Shown here piece by piece: positions 1-5,591 of a DNA stretch of 5,591 bases; position 1 is the stretch's first letter, and every line of letters starts with the position of its first letter. A program made the translations under genes and the position numbers. Under the pieces are notes generated by a model, which was not told where the DNA came from, did not search any database, and saw only the letters and a program-made list of their open reading frames with translations. The DNA comes from Pseudomonadota bacterium. GTDB lineage: Bacteria > Pseudomonadota > Gammaproteobacteria > Pseudomonadales > Azotimanducaceae. The DNA lies in assembly GCA_027622495.1 (NCBI GenBank), contig JAQBYL010000299.1, positions 1-5,591 on the forward strand, in the 5' to 3' direction.

Positions 1-1
1 G

Positions 2-1123
2 TTGATTACAGCAGGAAATTCTATGATCGATATCGCAGCAGAGGAACTACGGTTTAGTTTGGCCGGTTACGTTATAGAGAATCCGGACTACTCCTTTGGG
101 GTATCTGTGCCACCGTCCGGGTCGGCGCTGGAAGTGCCCCCTCAGGCTCAGTTTCTGCATGGGGTTGCAGGGTTTCAGGCTGTAGATATCTACCTCACGG
201 ACTTCGGCGCCGATCTTTCCAGTTCAACACCGATCGCGTCGTTGGCGTATCCGCAAATGTCGCCGCTGCTGACCCTCGACGCAGGCGACAACTATCAGCT
301 GCGGGTTACCCCTCAGGGCAACAGTGCAACTGTGTTGTTTGATTCAGGTCTGACGACCATAGCGCTGAACACCCGCGTCTATGTGCCGTTGGTTAAGTAT
401 TTCGGGGACGGCGGCGATGAGGTCAGTCTGCTTCAGGTTCAAAGATCATCGTCCCCGTTTGTCAATGCGTCTCAACCGTCTGAAATTGAAATCGTTAACC
501 TGATCGCCGACGAATCCTCGATCGATGTGTATCTGGGTGGTTTAGCCAACGCGCCGACACTGAGCGATGTGGACTTTGAGACCCGTTCGCCACTATCAAG
601 TGCAGCCGAAGGCATGCTCAATCTGGCTGTCGACATCACGCCATTCAACAATAATGTCGACGCTATTTATCAGGTCGCGGTCAATGTTTTTCCCGGGTCG
701 AAGGCAACACTGTACCTTGGTGGGCTTGCCAGCGATGAGGCACAAAATGACCTGAATACGGTGGTTGGAACCCTTGCGTTCACCGACGATCGTCCGGTTC
801 CAGATCTGGATCGGATCGTCCTGGTACATGGCTCGGGTTCCTTAGGCCCGGTTGATGTGTACCTGCTCGGGCCGGGGGAAACCACCGCGGATAAGCAGGC
901 AAGCTTCGTAAGCCTTGTTCTCGGGAACAAGGGTACGGTTTTCATCGCCCCCGGAGACTATAACCTGGTGATTACACGCGCCGGGAATGACACCGAGCTT
1001 CATGGTCCAGAAATACTCACGCTTTCGGCAGGTACCACCCTGGAAATCGTGCTTTCCGACACGGCTGGTGGTGGGCTTCCGCTGAATGTCGATACGGTAT
1101 CCACACCGCTGACACCGCGGTAA
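2..1123 (+). CDS. DUF4397-repeat protein, 5' end outside the window
   Basis: The reading frame is open from the window edge to a TAA stop (373 codons), so the true start probably lies upstream. The TTG at position 2 and the ATG at 23 are only the first possible starts seen here. The visible part has three diverged copies of a motif of the form hydrophobic-x-HG/NL, about eight residues, then VD-[IV]-YL: residues 51-65 (FLHG...VDIYL), 164-178 (IVNL...IDVYL) and 272-288 (IVLVHG...VDVYL). This is the hallmark of DUF4397 beta-sandwich repeats, which are usually found in secreted or cell-surface proteins of unknown role. The units alternate hydrophobic beta-strand-like stretches with Gly/Asp/Asn turns. 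I see no cysteine and no membrane segment in this part, which fits an extracytoplasmic protein, but any signal peptide would lie outside the window. The gene converges on lptG and shares a terminator with it. The family call is fairly secure and the function is unknown. Confidence 0.8.
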   Translation: MITAGNSMIDIAAEELRFSLAGYVIENPDYSFGVSVPPSGSALEVPPQAQFLHGVAGFQAVDIYLTDFGADLSSSTPIASLAYPQMSPLLTLDAGDNYQLRVTPQGNSATVLFDSGLTTIALNTRVYVPLVKYFGDGGDEVSLLQVQRSSSPFVNASQPSEIEIVNLIADESSIDVYLGGLANAPTLSDVDFETRSPLSSAAEGMLNLAVDITPFNNNVDAIYQVAVNVFPGSKATLYLGGLASDEAQNDLNTVVGTLAFTDDRPVPDLDRIVLVHGSGSLGPVDVYLLGPGETTADKQASFVSLVLGNKGTVFIAPGDYNLVITRAGNDTELHGPEILTLSAGTTLEIVLSDTAGGGLPLNVDTVSTPLTPR

Positions 1124-1125
1124 AA

Positions 1126-1161
1126 GGCAACGGGAAGCCATGACGGGCCCATTGCCGTTTT
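1126..1161. terminator. Probable bidirectional terminator between convergent genes
   Basis: GGCAACGG (1126-1133) can pair with CCATTGCC (1149-1156) with one mismatch, enclosing a loop of about 15 nt. An A run precedes the left arm (1122-1125) and a T run follows the right arm (1158-1161, after one G), so the hairpin is followed by a short T tract on either strand. It lies in the 46 bp between the TAA of the DUF4397 gene and the TAA of lptG, where a shared rho-independent terminator is expected. The stem is short and the T tract only four long, so strength is uncertain. Confidence 0.55.
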
Positions 1162-1169
1162 GTTGCTCC

Positions 1170-2255
1170 TTACTGCACCTTCCTGATCCCGATGATGGCG
1201 ACGATCCAGCAGATCGCAATCGGGATTAACACCGCAATCACGGCGGGTAAACCGTACACCACGCAGATTGGACCGAACATATCCTGAAAGTACTTGAAGA
1301 CCAGACCGGTTAGAATTCCAGCGGCGAGTCGAGCCCCGATGCTGACCGATCGGAGTGGCCCCATCACGAACACCATGGCCAGCAGGGTCAGGCCGATCAC
1401 ACTGAGCGGCTGCAACAGCTTGCTCCAGAACGCCAGCTGGTAGCGTTGCGCATGTAGATCTTCGCGTTTCATGTAGTCGATCTGGTAGAACAGATCACTC
1501 ACAGAAAGCTTGTTGGCATCAATAAAGACCTTCACCCCCAGCAGGCTTGGCTGAACGTCGCTGTTCCAGATGATGCGGTCGGCTTTGCGTGTGGTCAGCA
1601 CCCCGTCCTGCCTCATGGTTTCGACAACGTCATACAGCATCCAGTGGGCTTTGGTTGTCTCCTGGGCTGGCACGTGCTGCGCCTTGCGGGCGATGCGGCT
1701 GTATGAAAGTTCGCCGTCGGTATCCAGTTTGTGTTGCGCAACGCCCCACAGCACACCCTGTCCATCGATTGCGTCGACACGCATGTACATACCGTCTTCG
1801 CGATACCAGTAACCTTCTTTGAGTTTGATTGCCTCGTTGCCATGTTGCTGTTTCAGCTTTCCGGTTTCGGCGATCTGTTCACCCTGCGGTGCGAGGTATT
1901 CACCGATCAGAAATCCGCCGACCAGGATGATGCAAAGGACCCATAGAAGACCTCGGTACAAACGGACAATCGACATACCGGCCGCGCGTAACGCCACCAG
2001 TTCCTGGTTCGCGGCAAGGTGCCCCAGACCGATCAGACTGCCGAGAAATGCAACATACGGGATCAGCTCGTATGTGCGCCTGGGCAGCGTTAAAAAAATG
2101 TAGGTCAGGGCGTTGCTGAATGTGTACCCGGGTTCGTTTTCGCCAAGTTCTTCGATGAGGGCAAAAATGCTCAGGAGTGCCAGAAAGGCGATCAGAACAG
2201 CGAGGATGGCAACGAGCACAACCCGTCCGACGTAACGATCAACAATCCCGATCAC
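1170..2255 (-). CDS. lptG: LPS export ABC transporter permease LptG
   Basis: LptG (361 aa; E. coli LptG is 360) is one of two inner-membrane permeases of the LptB2FG exporter, which extracts lipopolysaccharide from the inner membrane and passes it to the LptC-LptA bridge. The N-terminus (IVDRYVGR) matches the family's 'DRY-G' opening. Hydrophobic segments lie near residues 13-33, 62-79, 102-120, 278-298, 304-322 and 333-356. They flank a soluble periplasmic beta-jellyroll region at about 125-270. The stretch ELVALRAAGMS (85-95) is the typical cytoplasmic coupling helix that contacts LptB. FWSKLLQPLSV (276-286), GPLRSVSIGAR (299-309) and FGPICVVYGLP (327-337) are strongly LptG-like. The start is GTG at 2255: an in-frame TAG lies just upstream with no other start codon between, and an AGGA lies about 12 nt before it, a rather long spacing. 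lptG normally follows lptF directly, but here a divergent glycosyltransferase gene begins 47 bp upstream instead. Confidence 0.95.
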   Translation of the reverse strand: MIGIVDRYVGRVVLVAILAVLIAFLALLSIFALIEELGENEPGYTFSNALTYIFLTLPRRTYELIPYVAFLGSLIGLGHLAANQELVALRAAGMSIVRLYRGLLWVLCIILVGGFLIGEYLAPQGEQIAETGKLKQQHGNEAIKLKEGYWYREDGMYMRVDAIDGQGVLWGVAQHKLDTDGELSYSRIARKAQHVPAQETTKAHWMLYDVVETMRQDGVLTTRKADRIIWNSDVQPSLLGVKVFIDANKLSVSDLFYQIDYMKREDLHAQRYQLAFWSKLLQPLSVIGLTLLAMVFVMGPLRSVSIGARLAAGILTGLVFKYFQDMFGPICVVYGLPAVIAVLIPIAICWIVAIIGIRKVQ

Positions 2256-2302
2256 TGATGTGCCATATCCTGATTTCCGGGTTGTTGTAACATTCGCGTC
2301 CT

Positions 2303-3223
2303 ATGAACGCTACGTTTTCGATCGTGATCCCCTGCTACAACGACAGTCGGTTTCTGCACCGTTCAGTGGGGTCTGCATTTGCCCAGCGCACGTCAGCGGA
2401 CGGTGCTGTGTTGCTGGAAGTACTGCTGGTCGACGACGGGTCCACTGATGAGACCGCGCGTGTATGTGAGCAGTTCACGAACGAGTACCTCGATGTATTC
2501 CGATATCTGTACAAAACCAACGGGGGCGTCTCCACAGCGCGGAACACAGGCATAGAGAATGTCCGGGGTGAGTATCTGATATTCCTCGATGCAGACGATG
2601 AACTCAGCCCCGATGCGCTTGAAAATTATGCAAAGTTTATCGAGCCGGACACCAACTGGTTGATCGGTGGCAGTCGCTGGGAGCGTGATGGACGGGTACG
2701 GGAACGGAACGTGACTCTGCCCGCAAGCGCTGAACAATGTTTTGTGGACTACCTGGAAAAGAAGCTCCACCTGGGCAACATCTCTAACATGTGCTGGCGC
2801 AGGAGCCTGTTTGACGATTTCCGGTTCGACCCGACCCTTCCGGTAAGTGAGGACGTAGCCCTCTTTGCGGTTCTTCTTACTCGCGAAACACCGGTCATTG
2901 TTCCGGAACCCACCGCGCTTGCTCACCGGCGCGAAGACAGTTTGCGGACCCGCACCAGTTGGGCAGGGCATGTGGAATCCGTGGTGGTGGATGTGATCTT
3001 CCAGCACCCGCTGCTGGCACCGAGCTATCAGAAGTTCCTGAGTCGTTATCTGGCTCAAAGAGGCAGATCGATCATGAAAAGGGCCTATCGTGAAGGGCGT
3101 TATGATGAAGTGGTCACCTGGTATCCGTTCATGCTCCGGCACAACCCATTGCTGGTCGGGAATCTGAAGATGCTGTATCGCTATACGCGGTCCAGATACG
3201 AATGCGCGCGGATAGCATCATGA
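2303..3223 (+). CDS. Family 2 glycosyltransferase (GT-A fold)
   Basis: This is a 306-aa inverting nucleotide-sugar glycosyltransferase, probably cytoplasmic or membrane-peripheral. It likely adds a sugar to a surface polysaccharide, LPS core or glycolipid; donor and acceptor cannot be read from sequence. GT-A motifs occur in order: FSIVIPCYND (5-14), the nucleotide-binding LLVDDGSTDET (41-51), NGGVSTARNTGI (73-84) and the metal-binding DxD region LDADDE (95-100). SEDVALF (182-188) probably carries the catalytic-base Glu-Asp pair. The C-terminal third is basic and has no clear membrane helix. ATG at 2303 is the first start after an in-frame TAA at 2288, and no good Shine-Dalgarno precedes it. 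The stop overlaps the likely birA start (ATGA, 3220-3223), implying a shared transcript and translational coupling. The divergent lptG 47 bp away suggests, but does not prove, an envelope-polysaccharide role. Confidence 0.9.
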   Translation: MNATFSIVIPCYNDSRFLHRSVGSAFAQRTSADGAVLLEVLLVDDGSTDETARVCEQFTNEYLDVFRYLYKTNGGVSTARNTGIENVRGEYLIFLDADDELSPDALENYAKFIEPDTNWLIGGSRWERDGRVRERNVTLPASAEQCFVDYLEKKLHLGNISNMCWRRSLFDDFRFDPTLPVSEDVALFAVLLTRETPVIVPEPTALAHRREDSLRTRTSWAGHVESVVVDVIFQHPLLAPSYQKFLSRYLAQRGRSIMKRAYREGRYDEVVTWYPFMLRHNPLLVGNLKMLYRYTRSRYECARIAS

Positions 3224-4155
3224 CGCCAGATTATATAAAGGTTGATCAACTGCTCACCCGGCTCATCGAAAAGCAGTCCCTGCAAGCGAACGCTTTCGCC
3301 GAACACGAGCTCGATTGGAATGCGCTGGGTCTGGTTGTGCGATCGGATCGTCTGATGCTCGCGCCGGGAACGCAACTGCTCGAGCAGGATCGGGTTGCAG
3401 CACGGCTCGATACAGCGGCGGCGGCCTGGTTGCAGGAACTGAAAATCTGGCGGGCGGTGGATTCCACTAACAAACGACTCATGGAGCTCGCCGAATCCTG
3501 CAGCGTAGACGGAATGGTCCATGTAGCTGAATTGCAGATCCAGGGGCGCGGCCGCCGCGGTCGTGCGTGGTTCAGCCCGTTTGCCTGCAATCTCGCCGTG
3601 TCGGCGGGGATTGGAATTGCGCTCGAGCCTTCAGCACTGGGTGGATTGAGTCTAGCCATCGGCCTCGCAGGTGCGGACTGTCTCGCCAGGAGTGGTCTTG
3701 ATGTTGAACTGAAGTGGCCCAACGACCTTCTTGTAAACGGGGCCAAGCTCGGCGGCATACTCATTGAGGTGGTGCGGCGCCCGGCGGGTGTGGAGGCGGT
3801 AATTGGTATCGGTATGAACGTCGAAGTGGCGGAATCTGTGAGGCGCCAGATCGATCAGCCGGTTGTCGACCTGCGCCAGCTGGGCGTCACCACCCACAGA
3901 TCCGAGCTGGTCGCTGACCTGCTTGGTGCCGTCTACCGGCGGGTTCGGGCCTTCGAGCAGACGGGTTTTGCTTCCATGGTCGGTGAGTTTAATCAAAGGC
4001 ATGCTTTTCACGGGCAACGCGCTCTACTGCTTCAGGGAGAGATCGAATTAGAGGGCGTAGTCTGCGGTGTTTCACCGGGCGGTGAACTGAAGATGCAGAC
4101 CGCTGATGGCGAAAAGCAATTTTCTGCCGGTGAAGTCTCCTTGCGAAAATTGTGA
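3220..4155 (+). CDS. birA: Biotin–[acetyl-CoA-carboxylase] ligase BirA with degenerate N-terminal domain
   Basis: BirA activates biotin with ATP to biotinyl-5'-AMP and transfers it to the lysine of the biotin carboxyl carrier protein AccB; in E. coli it also represses the bio operon. From the ATG at 3220 the protein has 311 aa (E. coli 321). Catalytic motifs are intact: DSTN (81-84), the adenylate-binding loop GRGRRGR (109-115), WFSPF (117-121), KWPNDL (165-170), AKLGGIL with the catalytic-type lysine at 176, and IGIGMN (195-200). A C-terminal SH3-like domain (about 265-311) ends in GEVSLRKL. The first 50 residues lack the usual 'SR-A--K-L--L' recognition helix, and the basic GKGY/GRGY wing is replaced by SDRLML. 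The protein is therefore probably a ligase without normal repressor activity. ATG 3220 is chosen because it overlaps the preceding stop (ATGA) and gives a family-like length; ATG 3202 would add six residues. Confidence 0.93.
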   Translation: MTPDYIKVDQLLTRLIEKQSLQANAFAEHELDWNALGLVVRSDRLMLAPGTQLLEQDRVAARLDTAAAAWLQELKIWRAVDSTNKRLMELAESCSVDGMVHVAELQIQGRGRRGRAWFSPFACNLAVSAGIGIALEPSALGGLSLAIGLAGADCLARSGLDVELKWPNDLLVNGAKLGGILIEVVRRPAGVEAVIGIGMNVEVAESVRRQIDQPVVDLRQLGVTTHRSELVADLLGAVYRRVRAFEQTGFASMVGEFNQRHAFHGQRALLLQGEIELEGVVCGVSPGGELKMQTADGEKQFSAGEVSLRKL

Positions 4156-4220
4156 TGACATTATGCCAACAAGCCTGACGAAAGCCTTTTTACCGCTACA
4201 TTGTTCGCGGGGAACGGCAC

Positions 4221-4841
4221 ATGTTTAACCTGCTCGTCGGTGTTAGAGCCTGGGTGGTTGCCCTGCTGCTGGCTAATCTCATTTTTGCTGGTCTGTTTGT
4301 GGGTTATCCCGAGGCCACGGTTTCCGACCCTTCGCCGGATCTGCAACCCACCCTGAAGCTGGTCAACGAGAGTGCTGAAAGCGAGGCTGGTAAGATCTTG
4401 TGTTTGCGCTGGGGACCGTTCGAAAGCGCGGCTGCTGCTCAGGACGTGCAGAAGTCTCTGGCTGGTCTGATCGCGCAGGCGGAGATCGTGCAACGCACGA
4501 TTAAAAGCGACCCCGACTATCTGCTGCACGTGGGTCCACATGCGTCGATCGAGGCAGCACGACTTACACAAGAGACCTTGCGCAGCCAGGATATCGACAA
4601 TCAGGTGATCACGGCGGGACCGCTGCGCAACAGTCTGTCTGTGGGCGTGTACACGAGCCGGGCGCTGGCGGATGCCCATCTGCAGGCCGTTTCGGCGCTG
4701 GGGTACCCGGTTTCAGTGGAAGAACTCAACCGCAATCACCAGGTTTTTCACCTCGAGGCGTACCTGAATGCGCAAGCGCAACCAAAGCCCGAACCAAATG
4801 GTCTCTGCGAAGCCGTTGCGCGTCCCAAAGAGTTTCTATAA
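4221..4841 (+). CDS. Membrane-anchored SPOR-domain-like protein
   Basis: This 206-aa protein has one hydrophobic segment at about 7-29 after a very short N-terminus, giving an uncleaved signal anchor with the rest in the periplasm. After a short Pro/Ser/Asp linker (30-50), two weakly repeated SPOR-like units follow: 98-130 (YLLHVGPHAS...AARL..TL) and 138-170 (SLSVGVYTSRALADA...LGYPV). An N-terminal CLRWGPF (61-67) resembles the first strand of such a repeat. SPOR domains typically bind denuded peptidoglycan at division sites; that role here is inference. Two cysteines, Cys61 and Cys196, bracket the domain and could form a disulfide. ATG 4221 has a weak GGGGAA six nt upstream and places the anchor at the N-terminus. 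The gene lies 65 bp after birA, probably in the same operon, and ends 18 bp before the first tRNA. A similar gene occupies the matching position in Pseudomonas, between birA-coaX and the tRNA-tuf cluster. Confidence 0.8.
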   Translation: MFNLLVGVRAWVVALLLANLIFAGLFVGYPEATVSDPSPDLQPTLKLVNESAESEAGKILCLRWGPFESAAAAQDVQKSLAGLIAQAEIVQRTIKSDPDYLLHVGPHASIEAARLTQETLRSQDIDNQVITAGPLRNSLSVGVYTSRALADAHLQAVSALGYPVSVEELNRNHQVFHLEAYLNAQAQPKPEPNGLCEAVARPKEFL

Positions 4842-4842
4842 C
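4816..4842 (+). promoter_or_regulatory. Candidate sigma-70 promoter for the tRNA–tuf cluster
   Basis: TATAAC (4837-4842) matches five of six bases of the -10 consensus, and TTGCGC (4816-4821) is a partial -35 at a short 15-nt spacing. The -10 contains the TAA stop codon of the SPOR gene. Transcription would begin around 4849, about 11 nt before the first tRNA. The region after the -10 becomes GC-rich (CGCACCCC), reminiscent of the discriminator of stringently controlled stable-RNA promoters. This is pattern matching only, and the weak -35 and short spacer lower confidence. Confidence 0.4.
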
Positions 4843-4859
4843 ATTCGCACCCCATTTTA

Positions 4860-4935
4860 GCCGCCATAGCTCAGCTGGTAGAGCAGCTCACTTGTAATGA
4901 GAAGGTCCCGAGTTCGACTCTTGGTGGCGGCACCA
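4860..4935 (+). tRNA. tRNA-Thr (anticodon UGU)
   Basis: This is a 76-nt cloverleaf. The acceptor stem GCCGCCA/TGGCGGC is perfect, with A73 and encoded CCA at 4933-4935. The D arm is GCTC-AGCTGGTA-GAGC. The anticodon loop CTTGTAA (4891-4897) carries TGT at 4893-4895. The T arm CCGAG-TTCGACT-CTTGG has one G·U pair. The outermost anticodon-stem pair (27-43) is a G·A mismatch and the other four pair normally. It corresponds to thrU, the first tRNA of the E. coli tufB cluster, and reads ACA and probably other ACN codons. Confidence 0.97.
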
Positions 4936-5095
4936 GGGTGATGGCGGTCGAGGGGTGATAGGGAATACCAGATAGCAAACGCTTTGGGGTGTTTCAGTTA
5001 GACTAGGTTATTGTTTTTAAAAGTAAAAGTACGTCTTTGCGTTTACAGCCAAAGCTGCCGATGCAGGGGCTTCCTTACGTTGGGAAATCGTAATT

Positions 5096-5180
5096 GGTGG
5101 GGTTCCCGAGTGGTCAAAGGGATCAGACTGTAAATCTGACGGCTCAGCCTTCGAAGGTTCAAATCCTTCCCCCACCACCA
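5096..5180 (+). tRNA. tRNA-Tyr (anticodon GUA)
   Basis: This is an 85-nt class II tRNA. The acceptor GGTGGGG pairs with CCCCACC, followed by A73 and encoded CCA (5178-5180). The anticodon stem is TCAGA/TCTGA with loop CTGTAAA, anticodon GTA at 5130-5132. A long variable arm (5140-5152) can fold as GGC-TCA-GCC, as expected for bacterial tRNA-Tyr. The T arm is GAAGG-TTCAAAT-CCTTC. It corresponds to tyrU in the E. coli cluster and lies 160 bp after tRNA-Thr(UGU), an unusually long gap for this cluster. Confidence 0.97.
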
Positions 5181-5242
5181 AACTGCGAGGTAGCGGCCAG
5201 AACAAGCACAGGTCTGGTGTAAGAAAAAAGATCGGTAAACCG

Positions 5243-5316
<74 letters not shown>

Positions 5317-5361
5317 GAGCGGTTCTGAAGGCGACGGGTGGCATAGCGAGGCGGGATGAAC

Positions 5362-5437
<76 letters not shown>

Positions 5438-5522
5438 ATATTGTTGAGGTTGTCTTGAGCGAGTGATCGGGCAACTGGACGAACGAGGCTGTTTGACAAC
5501 TTTAAGGCATTGAGGAAGACGA

Positions 5523-5591
5523 ATGTCCAAAGCGAAATTTGAGAGAAAGAAGCCGCACGTGAATGTGGGGACGATCGGGCACGTAGACCAT
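5523..5591 (+). CDS. tuf: Elongation factor Tu, 3' end outside the window
   Basis: EF-Tu is the GTPase that delivers aminoacyl-tRNA to the ribosomal A site. Only the first 23 codons are present: MSKAKFERKKPHVNVGTIGH and then VDH at the edge. This is the invariant EF-Tu opening, leading into the P-loop (GHVDHGKT), which is cut after His. The start is secure: ATG at 5523 is preceded by the Shine-Dalgarno GAGGAA at 5512-5517 with five bases between. Position after tRNA-Thr(GGU) marks it as the tRNA-linked copy (tufB type). A second copy in the fus–rps region is common in this class but cannot be seen here. No promoter with a usable -10 is visible between the last tRNA and the start, so expression probably depends on read-through from the tRNA cluster. 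Confidence 0.97.
   Translation, partial: MSKAKFERKKPHVNVGTIGHVDH

Noticed and set aside
2284..2290. TTGTAAC resembling half of a BirA operator in the lptG–glycosyltransferase gap
   Set aside because: There is no matching inverted half-site (GGTTTACAA-like) at the expected distance, so the half-site alone is not evidence.
2393..3142. 249-codon minus-strand open frame opposite the glycosyltransferase
   Set aside because: The plus strand has clear GT-A motifs throughout. The reverse frame has no recognisable domain and is a shadow of GC-rich codon structure.
3202..3219. Upstream ATG as an alternative birA start
   Set aside because: It would extend the overlap with the glycosyltransferase to 22 bp and add six residues without family support. 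The ATGA overlap at 3220 is the more typical coupling arrangement, though the upstream start cannot be excluded.
4174..4193. Possible terminator after birA, with AAGCCT and AAAGCC followed by a T run
   Set aside because: The elements are direct rather than inverted repeats and form no stable stem, so birA and the SPOR gene can be read as one operon.
5017..5205. Minus-strand open frame reading GEGFEPSKAEPSDLQSD across tRNA-Tyr
   Set aside because: It is the antisense of the tRNA-Tyr gene, a well-known source of false protein annotations, and has no independent coding evidence.
5493..5498. Perfect TTGACA hexamer upstream of tuf
   Set aside because: At 16-18 nt spacing the -10 would fall on AAGACG, next to the start codon, and it does not resemble TATAAT. 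It is probably chance.

Overview
The window looks like a piece of gammaproteobacterial chromosome, moderately GC-rich. The main pointer is the right half, which has the order birA – SPOR-domain gene – tRNA-Thr(UGU) – tRNA-Tyr(GUA) – tRNA-Gly(UCC) – tRNA-Thr(GGU) – tuf. The four tRNAs and tuf match the thrU-tyrU-glyT-thrT-tufB order of Escherichia coli. A SPOR-type gene between birA and the tRNAs recalls the Pseudomonas-type version of the locus. Genus and habitat cannot be read from this sequence. No mobile element, CRISPR array, phage gene or atypical-composition island is visible.

Left part (1-2255): the 3' part of a gene for a repeat protein with three DUF4397-like units runs into the window edge. 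It converges on lptG (minus strand), the inner-membrane permease subunit of the lipopolysaccharide exporter. A probable bidirectional terminator hairpin lies between the two stop codons.

Middle (2303-4841): divergent from lptG, across only 47 bp, a family 2 glycosyltransferase gene begins. Its stop codon overlaps the likely start of birA (ATGA), so the two are probably translationally coupled. birA encodes a biotin–protein ligase with an intact catalytic core, but its N-terminal DNA-binding domain is shortened and not recognisable. After 65 bp comes a membrane-anchored SPOR-like protein. The type III pantothenate kinase gene (coaX), which lies between these two genes in Pseudomonas, is absent.

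Right part (4842-5591): a four-tRNA cluster, all with encoded CCA ends, leads into the first 23 codons of tuf (EF-Tu). A candidate promoter overlaps the stop codon of the SPOR gene just upstream of the first tRNA.

Overall this is a mostly ordinary housekeeping locus. The points worth a second look are contextual: an lptG without adjacent lptF, a glycosyltransferase coupled to birA, a BirA that has probably lost its repressor function, the missing coaX, and an unusually long spacer inside the tRNA cluster. I did not find convincing evidence of a new biological system.
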